Counted from the first letter of the stretch, positions 11,335 through 19,623 are shown. The stretch: 64,000 nucleotides of DNA from Virgibacillus_F flavescens (GCF_050574275.1 NZ_CP192260.1:620001-684000); one strand, 5' to 3'. Notes: generated from the sequence alone by a model not told the origin. Numbers and translations are program-made.

Positions 11335-12393
11335 TTATTCTTCTACTTTAGCAACAATTTTCGCTGCGATTTTATGATATTCTTTTCCAAGTGGATGATC
11401 CTCCTGATAAATAGACGGAGCGAATACATCCTCTTCCTCATACGGCTGCTGCAGCGGTAGTTGACCGAGTACCTTCGTTTTCAATACATCCGCTAACTTT
11501 TGACCGCCACCTTGACCGAATACATATTCTTTTTCGCCGGTTTTCTTGCTTTCATAATATGCCATGTTCTCGACTACACCAAGAATTTCATGATCTGTTT
11601 TCAATGCCATTTGTCCAGCACGAGCCGCTACGAATGCTGCAGTCGGATGTGGTGTGGTTACAATAAGTTCTTTACAGGTTGGGAGCATTTCATGGACATC
11701 CATTGCGATATCCCCAGTACCTGGTGGTAGATCAAGTAGCAGGTAATCCAGGTCGCCCCATTCTACTTCTTTGAAAAAGCTGTTTAACATTTTTCCAAGC
11801 ATTGGACCGCGCCAAATAATTGGAGAGTTGTCCTCTACAAAGAAACCCATGGAAATAACCTTTACACCAAATCGTTCAACTGGAATAATTTTTTCTCCGC
11901 GAACGGCAGGACGGTTTTCCACGCCCATCATATCCGGGATACTAAACCCGTAAATATCCGCATCGATGATTCCAACTTTTTTACCTAAACGCATTAAAGA
12001 CATTGCAAGGTTTACAGTAACAGTAGATTTACCTACTCCACCTTTACCACTCGCAACAGCAATAAATTTCGTTCCTTTACTTCCACCCATTAAAGATGCT
12101 TCTTGCTCCGCTTCCACAGAGGGCTGGTACTTTTTAATGATATCTTCCGGCAGTTCTTCGAAACGAAGCCCAACTGTAGTCGCACCATTTTTCTTTAATA
12201 TACCAACAATTTCCTGCTGCAGCTGCATTTGCTCAGCAGTATTTGTTTTACCAATCCCAATTTTTACGCTGACATGCTTTTTTTCTTCTTTAATCGTAAT
12301 TTCTTTCACGCCGCCAGTTTCCTCGAGCGTTCTATGTAAAAACGGATCCTTAACAGTGTTGAGAAGCCTTATAATTTCTTCTTGTGTTAACAA
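11335..12393 (-). CDS. salA: Mrp/NBP35-family P-loop ATPase SalA
   Basis: 352 aa. An N-terminal MIP18/DUF59-like domain (about 1-85) is followed by a ParA/Mrp ATPase domain with the deviant Walker A GKGGVGKST (about 116-124) and the LLLDLPPGTGD segment. Family members carry or insert iron-sulfur clusters; in B. subtilis SalA also acts as a regulator affecting scoC and extracellular protease genes. The start is TTG at 12393, with AAAGGTGA 7 bases upstream; no ATG fits. The CxxC motif common in classical Mrp proteins is not evident, as in SalA. Gene order gerD-salA-cwlD matches B. subtilis. Confidence 0.93.
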   Translation of the reverse strand: MLTQEEIIRLLNTVKDPFLHRTLEETGGVKEITIKEEKKHVSVKIGIGKTNTAEQMQLQQEIVGILKKNGATTVGLRFEELPEDIIKKYQPSVEAEQEASLMGGSKGTKFIAVASGKGGVGKSTVTVNLAMSLMRLGKKVGIIDADIYGFSIPDMMGVENRPAVRGEKIIPVERFGVKVISMGFFVEDNSPIIWRGPMLGKMLNSFFKEVEWGDLDYLLLDLPPGTGDIAMDVHEMLPTCKELIVTTPHPTAAFVAARAGQMALKTDHEILGVVENMAYYESKKTGEKEYVFGQGGGQKLADVLKTKVLGQLPLQQPYEEEDVFAPSIYQEDHPLGKEYHKIAAKIVAKVEE

Positions 12394-12549
12394 AATGAAT
12401 CACCTTTCCTTTACTAACATTGATGAATAGTTAAAATTATGCAGTAAGAAAGGATTTACACTTTCTTACCCGTCAAAATATATCCATCGCTAGTATAACA
12501 TAAATCAGATGAAATCTAAGTGATAAGCGTCGAGGAAAGATTTTGCCTT

Positions 12550-13275
12550 CTATTCTTCTTTTTCCTTTGGAATATCTTCCGTTACATAGCGCAGAATTCC
12601 TTCATATATGCTGGCGGCCATTTGTTCCTGGTATTGTTCTTGCTTAAGCAATTCACGTTCGCGCTCGTTCGAAAGAAACCCAATTTCAACTAAGGCACTA
12701 GGAACACCAGCATGCTTTAATAAATACATACCCGTAAGTGGCAGTGCAGTTCGATCTGTATTTTCCAGATTTCTAATAATTTCAGCCTGGATCATCTTAG
12801 CTAAATGCTCGCTTTTATCTGATTTAGGATAATAAAAAGTCTGGGCGCCGCTCCATTTGGATGATGGTAACGCATTTAAATGAAGTGAAATAAAAAAATC
12901 CGCTTTATTATCTTTAATAAGCTCCAATCGATTTCGCAGATCCTCGGCTTTCCTGCGTGAAAGTCCTTTCGTTTCAGCATCAGCTAAATCTGTATCTTTT
13001 TCCCGCGTTAAATAAACCACCGCACCAGTCTGCTGTAAATAGCTTTGCAGTTTTTTTGCAACATGGAGTGCTATCCCTTTCTCTAACGTGCCATCTTTAC
13101 CTACCGCGCCTCCATCTGCACCGCCATGACCAGGATCCAATACAATTGTTTTACCTGCAAGCGGTAATGACCATGAGCTCCACGTGCTTACTGGACTATT
13201 TACGGGCTGCTGTAACAATATTATTAAGAATACCAGCCCCATGCCCCAAATCAACACATTTCCTAGTCGTTTCAT
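12550..13275 (-). CDS. cwlD: N-acetylmuramoyl-L-alanine amidase CwlD (spore cortex)
   Basis: 241 aa. N-terminal signal-anchor helix (about 7-22), then an Amidase_3 domain with zinc ligands visible in LDPGHGGADGG (His50), the Glu of TLEKGIAL (Glu65) and SLHLNA, and the late VEIGFLSN segment. CwlD removes peptide side chains from muramic acid, allowing PdaA to form the muramic delta-lactam that marks spore cortex. Preceded by a good sigma-E promoter, consistent with mother-cell expression. Start ATG at 13275. Confidence 0.94.
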   Translation of the reverse strand: MKRLGNVLIWGMGLVFLIILLQQPVNSPVSTWSSWSLPLAGKTIVLDPGHGGADGGAVGKDGTLEKGIALHVAKKLQSYLQQTGAVVYLTREKDTDLADAETKGLSRRKAEDLRNRLELIKDNKADFFISLHLNALPSSKWSGAQTFYYPKSDKSEHLAKMIQAEIIRNLENTDRTALPLTGMYLLKHAGVPSALVEIGFLSNERERELLKQEQYQEQMAASIYEGILRYVTEDIPKEKEE

Positions 13276-13306
13276 TCATCTCGCCCCTTATCCATCTGCT
13301 TCCACT

Positions 13307-13335
13307 ATTGTATGGGACAAGATAATCAGATATGC
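13307..13335 (-). promoter_or_regulatory. putative sigma-E promoter for cwlD
   Basis: Minus strand GCATATC (13329-13335), 14-base spacer, CATACAAT (13307-13314). The -10 is a perfect match to the sigma-E consensus CATACAhT and the spacing is canonical. Located 32 bases before the cwlD start. Confidence 0.75.
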
Positions 13336-13414
13336 CACTTCCCAATTCAAAACGTTTTAATTCTCTGATATAGTGGAATTAGTAAACAAATACCTAATAA
13401 AGGAGAATACTAAA

Positions 13415-13831
13415 ATGGATTGGTTAGGAATTGGTGTACTTGTAATCGGGATTGCTTTTGCTGTCTTAGTATTATTATTAATTAAACCGCTCAATAATTT
13501 ATCTAATTTAATTTTCAGTGTCCAGCGAACAACGGATGATCTTCCACGTAATATAAATTTAATTACGGATCAGACAAAAAACACGTTGCAAACGAGTGAT
13601 GAGACACTTACTAAAGTTAACACTCAGGTAACAGAATTAAGCCCGTTATTTGTCATTATTGGTGACCTAGGTCGGGCAACACAGAAATTATCTTCTTCCC
13701 TTACGAACGTTTCAGATAAAATGAAAAATAAAACCGAAGACGGCAAAGAATACGCAGATAGCCGTAACCTTCAAGGATTATACGGCGCAATGGCGTTAGG
13801 CTACTTCCTGATAAAAAGAAGAAATAAATAG
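13415..13831 (+). CDS. DUF948-domain membrane protein (138 aa)
   Basis: One N-terminal membrane helix (about 3-24, GIGVLVIGIAFAVLVLLLI) and a long polar helical region, the layout of DUF948 proteins (YtxG-like), whose function is not established. The start has AAAGGAGAA 8 bases ahead; the in-frame ATG at 13373 has no ribosome site. Its LPRNI...TLTKVN...ELSPLF...GDLG pattern matches the protein encoded tail-to-tail at 13883-14239, so the two are paralogues. The C-terminal YGAMALGYFLIKRR may be a second membrane segment. Confidence 0.85.
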   Translation: MDWLGIGVLVIGIAFAVLVLLLIKPLNNLSNLIFSVQRTTDDLPRNINLITDQTKNTLQTSDETLTKVNTQVTELSPLFVIIGDLGRATQKLSSSLTNVSDKMKNKTEDGKEYADSRNLQGLYGAMALGYFLIKRRNK

Positions 13832-13837
13832 TGAAAA

Positions 13838-13880
13838 AAGAAAGCCCTCCAACTGTTACAACGTTTGGAGGGCTTTCTGC
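13838..13880. terminator. bidirectional terminator between the convergent DUF948 genes
   Basis: Perfect 13-bp stem GAAAGCCCTCCAA / TTGGAGGGCTTTC with A-rich and T-rich flanks. Confidence 0.9.
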
Positions 13881-13882
13881 TA

Positions 13883-14239
13883 CTATTTTTGATTATGGGT
13901 ATAGACCTTCTTCTTGCTTGATTTCCTTTTGAGTGAAGAAGTAATATTCGATAAGGATGAGGTAACCTTGTTTGATGTTTTTCCAACATCCCCAACTAAA
14001 TAAAACAATGGACTTAATTCTTTTAGTTTCACATTTACATCCGCTAGCGTGTCGTTGCTGTGACGAATTAAATTGCTGGTTTCTTTCATCACTTCATCTA
14101 TCTGACGAGGGAGCTGTTCTACCGTTTTATCTACTCCATCCAGCACAGATGCTACATTATTTAATAATTTTGCGATAAAAATGGCTAAGGCAAAAAATGC
14201 TAAACCAATGATTAATACTCCTAATCCAGTTAGACTCAT
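13883..14239 (-). CDS. DUF948-domain membrane protein (118 aa)
   Basis: Single membrane helix at about 4-24 followed by a helical stalk and a very basic tail (KRKSSKKK). Paralogue of the convergent 138-aa protein: both carry LPRxI, TLxxVN, ELSPLF and GDxGK in the same order. Its ATG overlaps the TGA of the next upstream gene by four bases, so it is translationally coupled and the last gene of a probable four-gene operon (YIP1, membrane fusion protein, DUF948, DUF948). Confidence 0.85.
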   Translation of the reverse strand: MSLTGLGVLIIGLAFFALAIFIAKLLNNVASVLDGVDKTVEQLPRQIDEVMKETSNLIRHSNDTLADVNVKLKELSPLFYLVGDVGKTSNKVTSSLSNITSSLKRKSSKKKVYTHNQK

Positions 14240-14694
14240 ATTTCTCCCTCTTTTCCTTTATTATTCACATCATACTCCGGTTTTACCGATGGATTTTTCC
14301 ATTTTTTATACAGATGCTTGGCAGCACCGCCCCACTGAATACTGCTGGCTGCAGGCTTAACGAATCGCGACGCACGACTATCAGAGAGCTTCTTTGTTTG
14401 CTTTTGAAAAGCTGTTTTTACTTTATTGACCGAATTACCCGCACTTTCAAGTGTGGCGAATAAATCATCGGTAGCTTTCAGTTTCTCTTCCATATCGTCA
14501 GCCAGTTTATCTGCTTCTTTAATCGTAAGTTCAATTTCCGTTGTTATATAGTGCAGTTTCGTCTCAACTTCTTTCAGTGTCGTTCCTACCGTGTTAAGTG
14601 TATGTGAAGTTCGCTTCAGGACCTTAGCAAGAAAAATAGCTATAATTGCAAAACCTAATGCACATAGAAATACACCTATATAAACAAAATCCAT
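14236..14694 (-). CDS. DUF948-domain membrane protein (152 aa)
   Basis: N-terminal membrane helix (about 4-25), then a long coiled-coil-like region (EVETKLHYITTEIELTIKEAD and onward) and a basic C-terminus. DUF948 proteins have no assigned biochemical role. Ribosome site GGAAGGTGA. It starts 63 bases after the membrane-fusion-protein gene and shares ATGA with the next DUF948 gene. It is more diverged from the other two copies than they are from each other. Confidence 0.82.
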   Translation of the reverse strand: MDFVYIGVFLCALGFAIIAIFLAKVLKRTSHTLNTVGTTLKEVETKLHYITTEIELTIKEADKLADDMEEKLKATDDLFATLESAGNSVNKVKTAFQKQTKKLSDSRASRFVKPAASSIQWGGAAKHLYKKWKNPSVKPEYDVNNKGKEGEI

Positions 14695-14757
14695 TTGACA
14701 GTCACCTTCCTTTTACACAACTATTCCACTTTGGAACGTGAATTAAACAGAAATCGA

Positions 14758-16014
14758 TTATCTTGATACTATTCCGGTCACCACATTCTTAGTCCAATAC
14801 CTATCATCAAAACCAAACGCCTCACGCCACCGAACTTCTCCTAATTTTAACGGGGTCACAAATGTAGGGCCAGATCTAAATTGGGATCGAGGTTTTTTTG
14901 CTGTCCATTCACCAATTTTAGCACCTTTCGTTATTTCCTGCATACTATTCATTTCGATACCCGTTTCAACTTTTTGTCGAAGCAAGTCCCCCTTGTTCGT
15001 CATCTTCCATACCGATTCGCTAAAAATAGCATCTTCAAATAAAGCAGTTGCTTCCTCTGATGCCTCGGTTATGATTGCAAGTTTTGCATGATACCCAGGC
15101 AATAACTTTTCCAACTCTTCTTCCTTGCTAAAAGATACCTGAAAAGGATATTCACTGTTGTCATGTAAGTTCACATCATTTGGTAAATCACTGACTTGTG
15201 TAACAGAACCTTTCAATTTTACATTATTTTCATTAATGGAAATTTCGACAGGCATCTCCGCTTCGATGATCGGACGCTCTATTTCAGTTAGCTCTCCTTC
15301 TATGTGGAGAGTAGTTGATTGTATGGACACAATCGGATCACCTAAATCCTCTGATACCATCGCAACTTTACCCTGATAGGGGCTTTCTACGGTTATGGTG
15401 TCACCACCGGATTCAAGCTCTGTTAATTGTGTTTGAATACTTTTCTGTTGCGCCTCAAGCTGCTCAATTTCTTTTTCTTTTTCTGCCAAATATTCCTCTT
15501 TCATATATTCCGTTTCGATTGGCGGACGTGGTGGTACAATAGTGATGTTTTGCTCAGCTTCATCATCATTCCCAGTCGCATTTCCCGTCTCACTCTCAAA
15601 TTGAACAGATGTTCTCGGAATTCGATAAGCAGACATTTCCGACTGAGCAGATTCAGCTGCCGCAATTTCTTCGTTGATTTTAGCAAGTTCATTTGTTAAA
15701 TATGCTTTCGATTCATAAAAATCAGTAATGCGGTATGTATACAGGTCATCTCCTTGACTGACTTCCGTTCCTTTATCGACTAAAAATTCCTTGAAGCTTC
15801 CCAGGCTCTCATCAAAATAGACATCGTTTTGAACTGTTGCGGACAAGACTCCTGTTTTATGCATTTTTTCATATAAGTTAGCTGTGAATACTTCTGACCA
15901 TTCACTGATGTATGACTTCCGTTCAACTGTTCGATTGTCATCAAAATATAGTAAAAGCGAGTTTATACCGATAAACAAAATGATGCCAGCCACTACAAGC
16001 CTATTCTTCTTCAT
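14758..16014 (-). CDS. HlyD/RND-type membrane fusion protein (periplasmic-adaptor-like)
   Basis: 418 aa. One N-terminal membrane helix (about 5-23), a split lipoyl-like (biotinyl) region (DESLGSF...DKGTEVSQGDDLYTY and later VESPYQGKVAMVSEDLGDPI), a coiled-coil hairpin between them (about 105-205) containing an acidic linker, then a beta-barrel region (about 225-310). This is the architecture of Gram-positive adaptor proteins such as YknX that work with ABC exporters. No ABC ATPase or permease lies beside it. Its ATG overlaps the TGA of the YIP1-family gene (ATGA). The C-terminal 70 residues are basic and aromatic and not like YknX as I remember it. Substrate unknown. Confidence 0.75.
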   Translation of the reverse strand: MKKNRLVVAGIILFIGINSLLLYFDDNRTVERKSYISEWSEVFTANLYEKMHKTGVLSATVQNDVYFDESLGSFKEFLVDKGTEVSQGDDLYTYRITDFYESKAYLTNELAKINEEIAAAESAQSEMSAYRIPRTSVQFESETGNATGNDDEAEQNITIVPPRPPIETEYMKEEYLAEKEKEIEQLEAQQKSIQTQLTELESGGDTITVESPYQGKVAMVSEDLGDPIVSIQSTTLHIEGELTEIERPIIEAEMPVEISINENNVKLKGSVTQVSDLPNDVNLHDNSEYPFQVSFSKEEELEKLLPGYHAKLAIITEASEEATALFEDAIFSESVWKMTNKGDLLRQKVETGIEMNSMQEITKGAKIGEWTAKKPRSQFRSGPTFVTPLKLGEVRWREAFGFDDRYWTKNVVTGIVSR

Positions 16015-16685
16015 TTAAACCACCCACTTATCATTAAACTATCATAGTAAGTTAAGAACGCTGCAATCAACCAATAAAAAACATGTAAAGCAATAACGTT
16101 GATCCAAATCCAATGCTTTTTAATAGATGATAGATAACTGAGATATTTAATTTGAAACCAGATAATCCATATCTGGAATAAAGAAATCGCCCCAAAAAAG
16201 TACACTGGCCAATTCGCTTCAGTTAGATAGGAAAAAATGATACCAAAGGAGAATGGCGATACATACCAATCCAGTCCAAAATTAACAAAAATAGGAATCC
16301 AAATAATGCGTTCGATCAGCATTACAACGAATACAACCTGCTGCATAATTACGACTTTTTGATACGGGATATCGGTTACCTTATGAAAAATAAAGGCGGG
16401 TACAAATAAAATAAGCGCAGTCAAAAGCACAGCAAACAAAATTCTGCCAATCACAAACCAAAGCTTATTATGTTCATATTGTGTGCCGCTTAATGTCACT
16501 GCACCGTTTGAAAGTAAATCAGAGCCCATGCCAAGCGAAGCCATCCAACCGTAGATAATCATACTTACTAGTAAAAGCAACCCGGTAACTTTCCACATGT
16601 TATATATCTTCTCTGACTGTTTTATACGATACAAATGGTCGTCAATCGGAAAGAAAAATTTAATTAGATTAAAATGATATGTCAT
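16011..16685 (-). CDS. YIP1-family multi-pass membrane protein (YknW-like)
   Basis: 224 aa with about five hydrophobic segments (near 32-52, 75-100, 110-130, 150-180, 195-218) and a short cytoplasmic N-terminus. It resembles YIP1-domain proteins such as YknW, which in B. subtilis helps assemble the YknXYZ transporter that protects against the SDP toxin. ATG at 16685 is preferred over an upstream in-frame codon at 16745 because AAAAGGAATG precedes it. Coupled to the membrane fusion protein by a 4-base overlap. YIP1 assignment is by topology and partner gene, so moderate confidence. Confidence 0.65.
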   Translation of the reverse strand: MTYHFNLIKFFFPIDDHLYRIKQSEKIYNMWKVTGLLLLVSMIIYGWMASLGMGSDLLSNGAVTLSGTQYEHNKLWFVIGRILFAVLLTALILFVPAFIFHKVTDIPYQKVVIMQQVVFVVMLIERIIWIPIFVNFGLDWYVSPFSFGIIFSYLTEANWPVYFFGAISLFQIWIIWFQIKYLSYLSSIKKHWIWINVIALHVFYWLIAAFLTYYDSLMISGWFK

Positions 16686-16797
16686 ATTCACATTCCTTTT
16701 CTGCAATTCTATGTATAAACGATATGAATTGGTTATTAGTTCCATTTTAATCTTAACGTAATATTCGATAATATTCTATCATTTTTTTAATTTGAAT

Positions 16798-16837
16798 AGA
16801 AAAACAGACCGACAATTGTTGTGAGCTGTCAGTCTGT
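16798..16837 (-). terminator. terminator of the secreted-protein two-gene unit
   Basis: An 11-bp stem ACAGACTGACA / TGTCGGTCTGT (one U:G pair) followed on the minus strand by TTTTTCT. It separates the upstream unit (16877-18339) from the YIP1 operon. Confidence 0.85.
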
Positions 16838-16876
16838 ATGATTATTAATTTATAATTTATCCTTTTTTGTACTATT

Positions 16877-17713
16877 TCAATCAGTTATTTTTTTTATCTT
16901 ATCAATATCCGAACGAAGAACACCATATAACACTCCCGGCATATTATACAGATATTCTTCAGTACCTGATGAATAATGAAGAATAGGTGTGACTGTATAA
17001 AAATCAAAATCTTTTTCATCTACTATTTCAAATGAAGGAACTACAATTCGAGTCGTTTCTAAGGAATTCAATTCCATCACATTATCAAAATGATAAGATA
17101 GATTTTTTTTCAAATCATCAATTTGTTTCATCTTAATGGTTTGATCGCTTTCGTTTCTCAAATTGACATCCAAGCTTAATGTAGGATATCCCACTGTATA
17201 ATTCCCCTTAGGACTAATATCATTTTGTACAAAGCGCTTATCATTTTGTAATGTTAGACTTCCAAAGTCATACATTTTTTCTTTATTATTTTTAAAGTGG
17301 ACAACAAGCTGTTCTGCATTCTCTATGTTGTCACTGTTAATTTTTACCTCAACTATTATGTTTATCAGCTTATAATTATTATGTGTTAATCCAGAGTCCA
17401 ACCTGAAATCTACAATTTCAATATTTGAGTTGTTAAATTCCAAAAAAGATATTAACTCAGCATCCAAGTGATTTCCTTTTTCAGTATTTTGAACACCAAA
17501 TATATTGAAAGACATAGTTTCATCTTCTTCAATAACATAACTAATGAAATTATCAGCAAATTCAAGCGAGTTATTATCAATATCGTCCAAAGCATTTTTA
17601 TTACTTTTATCTAATACAATATTAGTTTCATTTTTAGCCTGAACCAATAGTAATGAAAAGACTGAAGCAACAACAATTGCCATTATCACTATTGTCTTGT
17701 TTCTTTTAGTCAC
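16877..17713 (-). CDS. membrane-anchored extracytoplasmic protein of unknown function (278 aa)
   Basis: One N-terminal membrane helix (about 8-26, IVIMAIVVASVFSLLLV) and a large acidic, Asn-rich domain predicted outside the cell. No catalytic motif or Cys cluster is visible; alternating hydrophobic residues suggest a beta-rich fold. The start is GTG at 17713, with GAGGG 6 bases ahead. It begins 32 bases after the stop of the secreted-protein gene and ends at a strong terminator, so the two form one unit. I do not recognise the family. A partner, receptor or immunity role for the secreted protein is only an inference from pairing. Confidence 0.7.
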   Translation of the reverse strand: MTKRNKTIVIMAIVVASVFSLLLVQAKNETNIVLDKSNKNALDDIDNNSLEFADNFISYVIEEDETMSFNIFGVQNTEKGNHLDAELISFLEFNNSNIEIVDFRLDSGLTHNNYKLINIIVEVKINSDNIENAEQLVVHFKNNKEKMYDFGSLTLQNDKRFVQNDISPKGNYTVGYPTLSLDVNLRNESDQTIKMKQIDDLKKNLSYHFDNVMELNSLETTRIVVPSFEIVDEKDFDFYTVTPILHYSSGTEEYLYNMPGVLYGVLRSDIDKIKKITD

Positions 17714-17745
17714 GATAATCCCTCAGTTTCAAAAAGAAGTAATAG

Positions 17746-18339
17746 TTATTGATAAACAACTTGTAAATATGTGTCTTTACGTGGTGCATAATGATTCGCG
17801 TATTTTGTACTTAAAAGTTTTCCGCCTGTATACTGTCCTACTTTTATATATCTTTTATTGTAATCGCTATAAAAAGCTAGTTTGCTATAATAGCTACTAT
17901 TTGCCGGTATTGATATTGATACTGAATAACTTGTTGTAACTGTATTAGAAACCCCCAAAGAAGATGAAACAGTTTTGGATGAAACACCGACATTAGCTGA
18001 AAGAGTTGAGCTAGCACTTTGTGTCTTACTCCAAGTATAGTTATTTGACTTTGCCCAGGAACCAGTTAAATATCTTACAAATCTTTTTGTTGTTGTCGGC
18101 CCTGAAACGGTGGATATTCTGATTTGATGATCGACACAAGCAATACAGTCGGGTTCGATAACAGATTCCGGAGTTGACAGCTCTCCCTCGAGCTTAACAC
18201 TTTCCCCCTGTTCCAGAAACTCAACATTTTCGTCGTATATTTCACTACTTTCACCTGTATAGCCAAAACTAATTTGAGGTATAATTACTATGGAACAAAA
18301 AACCAGAATGAAACCAATTAAGAACGTTTTCAAACTCAA
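17746..18339 (-). CDS. secreted protein of unknown function with Ser/Thr-rich beta segment
   Basis: 197 aa from TTG at 18339 (AGAGG 6 bases ahead; GTG codons at 18345 and 18342 are alternatives). It has a clear signal peptide (hydrophobic core about 6-22, probable cleavage after SFG), an acidic propeptide-like segment, then a CIAC motif (residues 65-68) that could form a disulfide. The C-terminal half has a long Ser/Thr/Val alternating stretch (SASSTLSANVGVSSKTVSSS and onward), a pattern seen in membrane-inserting beta-hairpins of pore-forming proteins, and ends in a basic, Tyr-rich region. The function is not known to me. Driven by a strong promoter at 18367-18395. Confidence 0.7.
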   Translation of the reverse strand: MSLKTFLIGFILVFCSIVIIPQISFGYTGESSEIYDENVEFLEQGESVKLEGELSTPESVIEPDCIACVDHQIRISTVSGPTTTKRFVRYLTGSWAKSNNYTWSKTQSASSTLSANVGVSSKTVSSSLGVSNTVTTSYSVSISIPANSSYYSKLAFYSDYNKRYIKVGQYTGGKLLSTKYANHYAPRKDTYLQVVYQ

Positions 18340-18366
18340 CACCACCCTCTTCTATAATTAGAATTG

Positions 18367-18395
18367 ATTATATAATTATAGTCACATTGAGTCAA
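18367..18395 (-). promoter_or_regulatory. strong sigma-A promoter of the secreted-protein unit
   Basis: Minus strand TTGACT (18390-18395), 17-base spacer, TATAAT (18367-18372), in very AT-rich DNA about 28 bases before the gene. Confidence 0.75.
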
Positions 18396-18583
18396 TTTAT
18401 TTTTTTGAAAATTCACTATTTTATTTCGACCTATTTCTTACACCTTAAAGTAAAAGTAAAAATAGAAACAAGAAAGCAAAAAAATCTAAAATCTTTTTGT
18501 TTAGTTTATCAATAAGTGTCCACGAACAATTCATTCAATTGCAAACTATGAAAGGTCAATTTATTTCAAATCCCCCAACAACA

Positions 18584-18618
18584 AAACACCCTCTCTCCAA
18601 AAAGGAGAAAGGGTGTTT
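18584..18618 (-). terminator. terminator of the rplM-rpsI operon
   Basis: A 15-bp stem (left arm AAACACCCTTTCTCC on the minus strand, right arm GGAGAGAGGGTGTTT, one wobble pair) with a five-base T loop, followed by TGTTGTTGG. It starts 12 bases past the rpsI stop. Confidence 0.88.
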
Positions 18619-18630
18619 GATAACGATATA

Positions 18631-19023
18631 TTAACGTTTTGAGAACTGTGGTGCGCGACGTGCGCCTTTAAGACCGTATTTCTTACGTTCTTTCATACGA
18701 GCATCACGAGTTAGATATCCTTCACGTTTAAGAGAAGCACGGTATTCTGGATCTGCTTCTAAAAGAGCGCGTGCGATACCATGACGGATAGCACCAGCTT
18801 GGCCAGTGAATCCTCCACCATGAACGTTTACTAAAACATCGTAAGTACCTTCAGTTTCAGTAATTGCTAGCGGTTGGTTTAAAATTAAGCGTTGTGTGTC
18901 ATATGGGAAATAGCTTTCAGCGTCACGGCCGTTAATTACAACTTTACCGTTGCCTGGAACTAGACGTACACGTGCAGTTGATTTTTTACGACGACCAGTG
19001 CCGTAGTATTGTACTTGTGCCAT
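18631..19023 (-). CDS. rpsI: 30S ribosomal protein S9 (uS9)
   Basis: 130 aa, full length. N-terminal YYGTGRRKKSTARV and the C-terminal basic tail ending FSKR that reaches the P-site tRNA are both present. It follows rplM by 19 bases in the conserved L13-S9 operon. Confidence 0.98.
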   Translation of the reverse strand: MAQVQYYGTGRRKKSTARVRLVPGNGKVVINGRDAESYFPYDTQRLILNQPLAITETEGTYDVLVNVHGGGFTGQAGAIRHGIARALLEADPEYRASLKREGYLTRDARMKERKKYGLKGARRAPQFSKR

Positions 19024-19042
19024 TCGGTTGACCTCCTTTTAA

Positions 19043-19480
19043 TTATCCGCGAAGTTCGTAAACTTCTGGTTTTTGTGCTTGGTTGTTGTGCTCTGAACCT
19101 TTATATACGTGCAGTTTTTTACCAATTTTACGGCCTAATGGACCTTTTGGTAACATACCCTTTACAGCAAGTTCAAGCATTTGCTCAGGATATTTTGTAC
19201 GCATTTCGTTTGCATTACGTGATTTCAATCCACCTGGGTGGTTTGAGTGACGGTAATACATTTTATCATTTATTTTATTACCTGTAAGTTCAATTTTTTC
19301 TGCATTAATAATAATAACGTTATCACCTGTATCTGCATGTGGGGTGAACGTTGGTTTATGCTTTCCACGTAACAAAGTCGCAACTTCACTTGCTAGACGA
19401 CCAAGACGTTGTCCTTCAGCATCTACTACAAGCCATTTGCGTTCTATGTTACTTTCTTTAGCCATGAAAGTTGTACGCAT
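19043..19480 (-). CDS. rplM: 50S ribosomal protein L13 (uL13)
   Basis: 145 aa, starting MRTTFMAKES as in B. subtilis L13, with the conserved YRHSNHPGGLK segment and C-terminal KPEVYELRG. First gene of the rplM-rpsI operon, with its own promoter and a hairpin leader that fits autoregulation by L13. Confidence 0.98.
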   Translation of the reverse strand: MRTTFMAKESNIERKWLVVDAEGQRLGRLASEVATLLRGKHKPTFTPHADTGDNVIIINAEKIELTGNKINDKMYYRHSNHPGGLKSRNANEMRTKYPEQMLELAVKGMLPKGPLGRKIGKKLHVYKGSEHNNQAQKPEVYELRG

Positions 19481-19527
19481 GATAGTTTCCCTCCTAATTT
19501 TACATCAATCGTTTTCGTTTATTTCAT

Positions 19528-19554
19528 CATAATTAGATTCCGGGGCTAATCATG
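19528..19554 (-). promoter_or_regulatory. L13 leader hairpin
   Basis: Transcript hairpin CATGATTAG / CTAATTATG (9 bp, one wobble) with loop CCCCGGAAT, about 48 bases before rplM. Position and loop fit the L13 ribosomal-protein leader known in Firmicutes, a presumed L13 binding site. Identification is from memory of that motif. Confidence 0.55.
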
Positions 19555-19579
19555 GTTTTGAAATAAAATGCCATATATC

Positions 19580-19609
19580 ATCATATACCAGATAAGTGCT
19601 CTATGTCAA
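19580..19609 (-). promoter_or_regulatory. sigma-A promoter of rplM-rpsI
   Basis: Minus strand TTGACA (19604-19609), 18-base spacer, TATGAT (19580-19585). An overlapping TATATG gives spacer 16. Confidence 0.65.
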
Positions 19610-19623
19610 GAGCAAATAGAGTT

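Noticed and set aside
13276..13372. Sigma-G element for cwlD in addition to sigma-E
   Set aside because: No -35/-10 pair with proper sigma-G spacing was found.
16686..16797. Promoter for the YIP1 operon
   Set aside because: TAAGAT- and TAAAAT-like -10 sequences exist but no acceptable -35 at 16-18 bases; left unassigned.
17697..17939. An 80-codon plus-strand frame in the 17.7 kb region
   Set aside because: It overlaps the stop and start regions of two better supported minus-strand genes and lacks a ribosome site.
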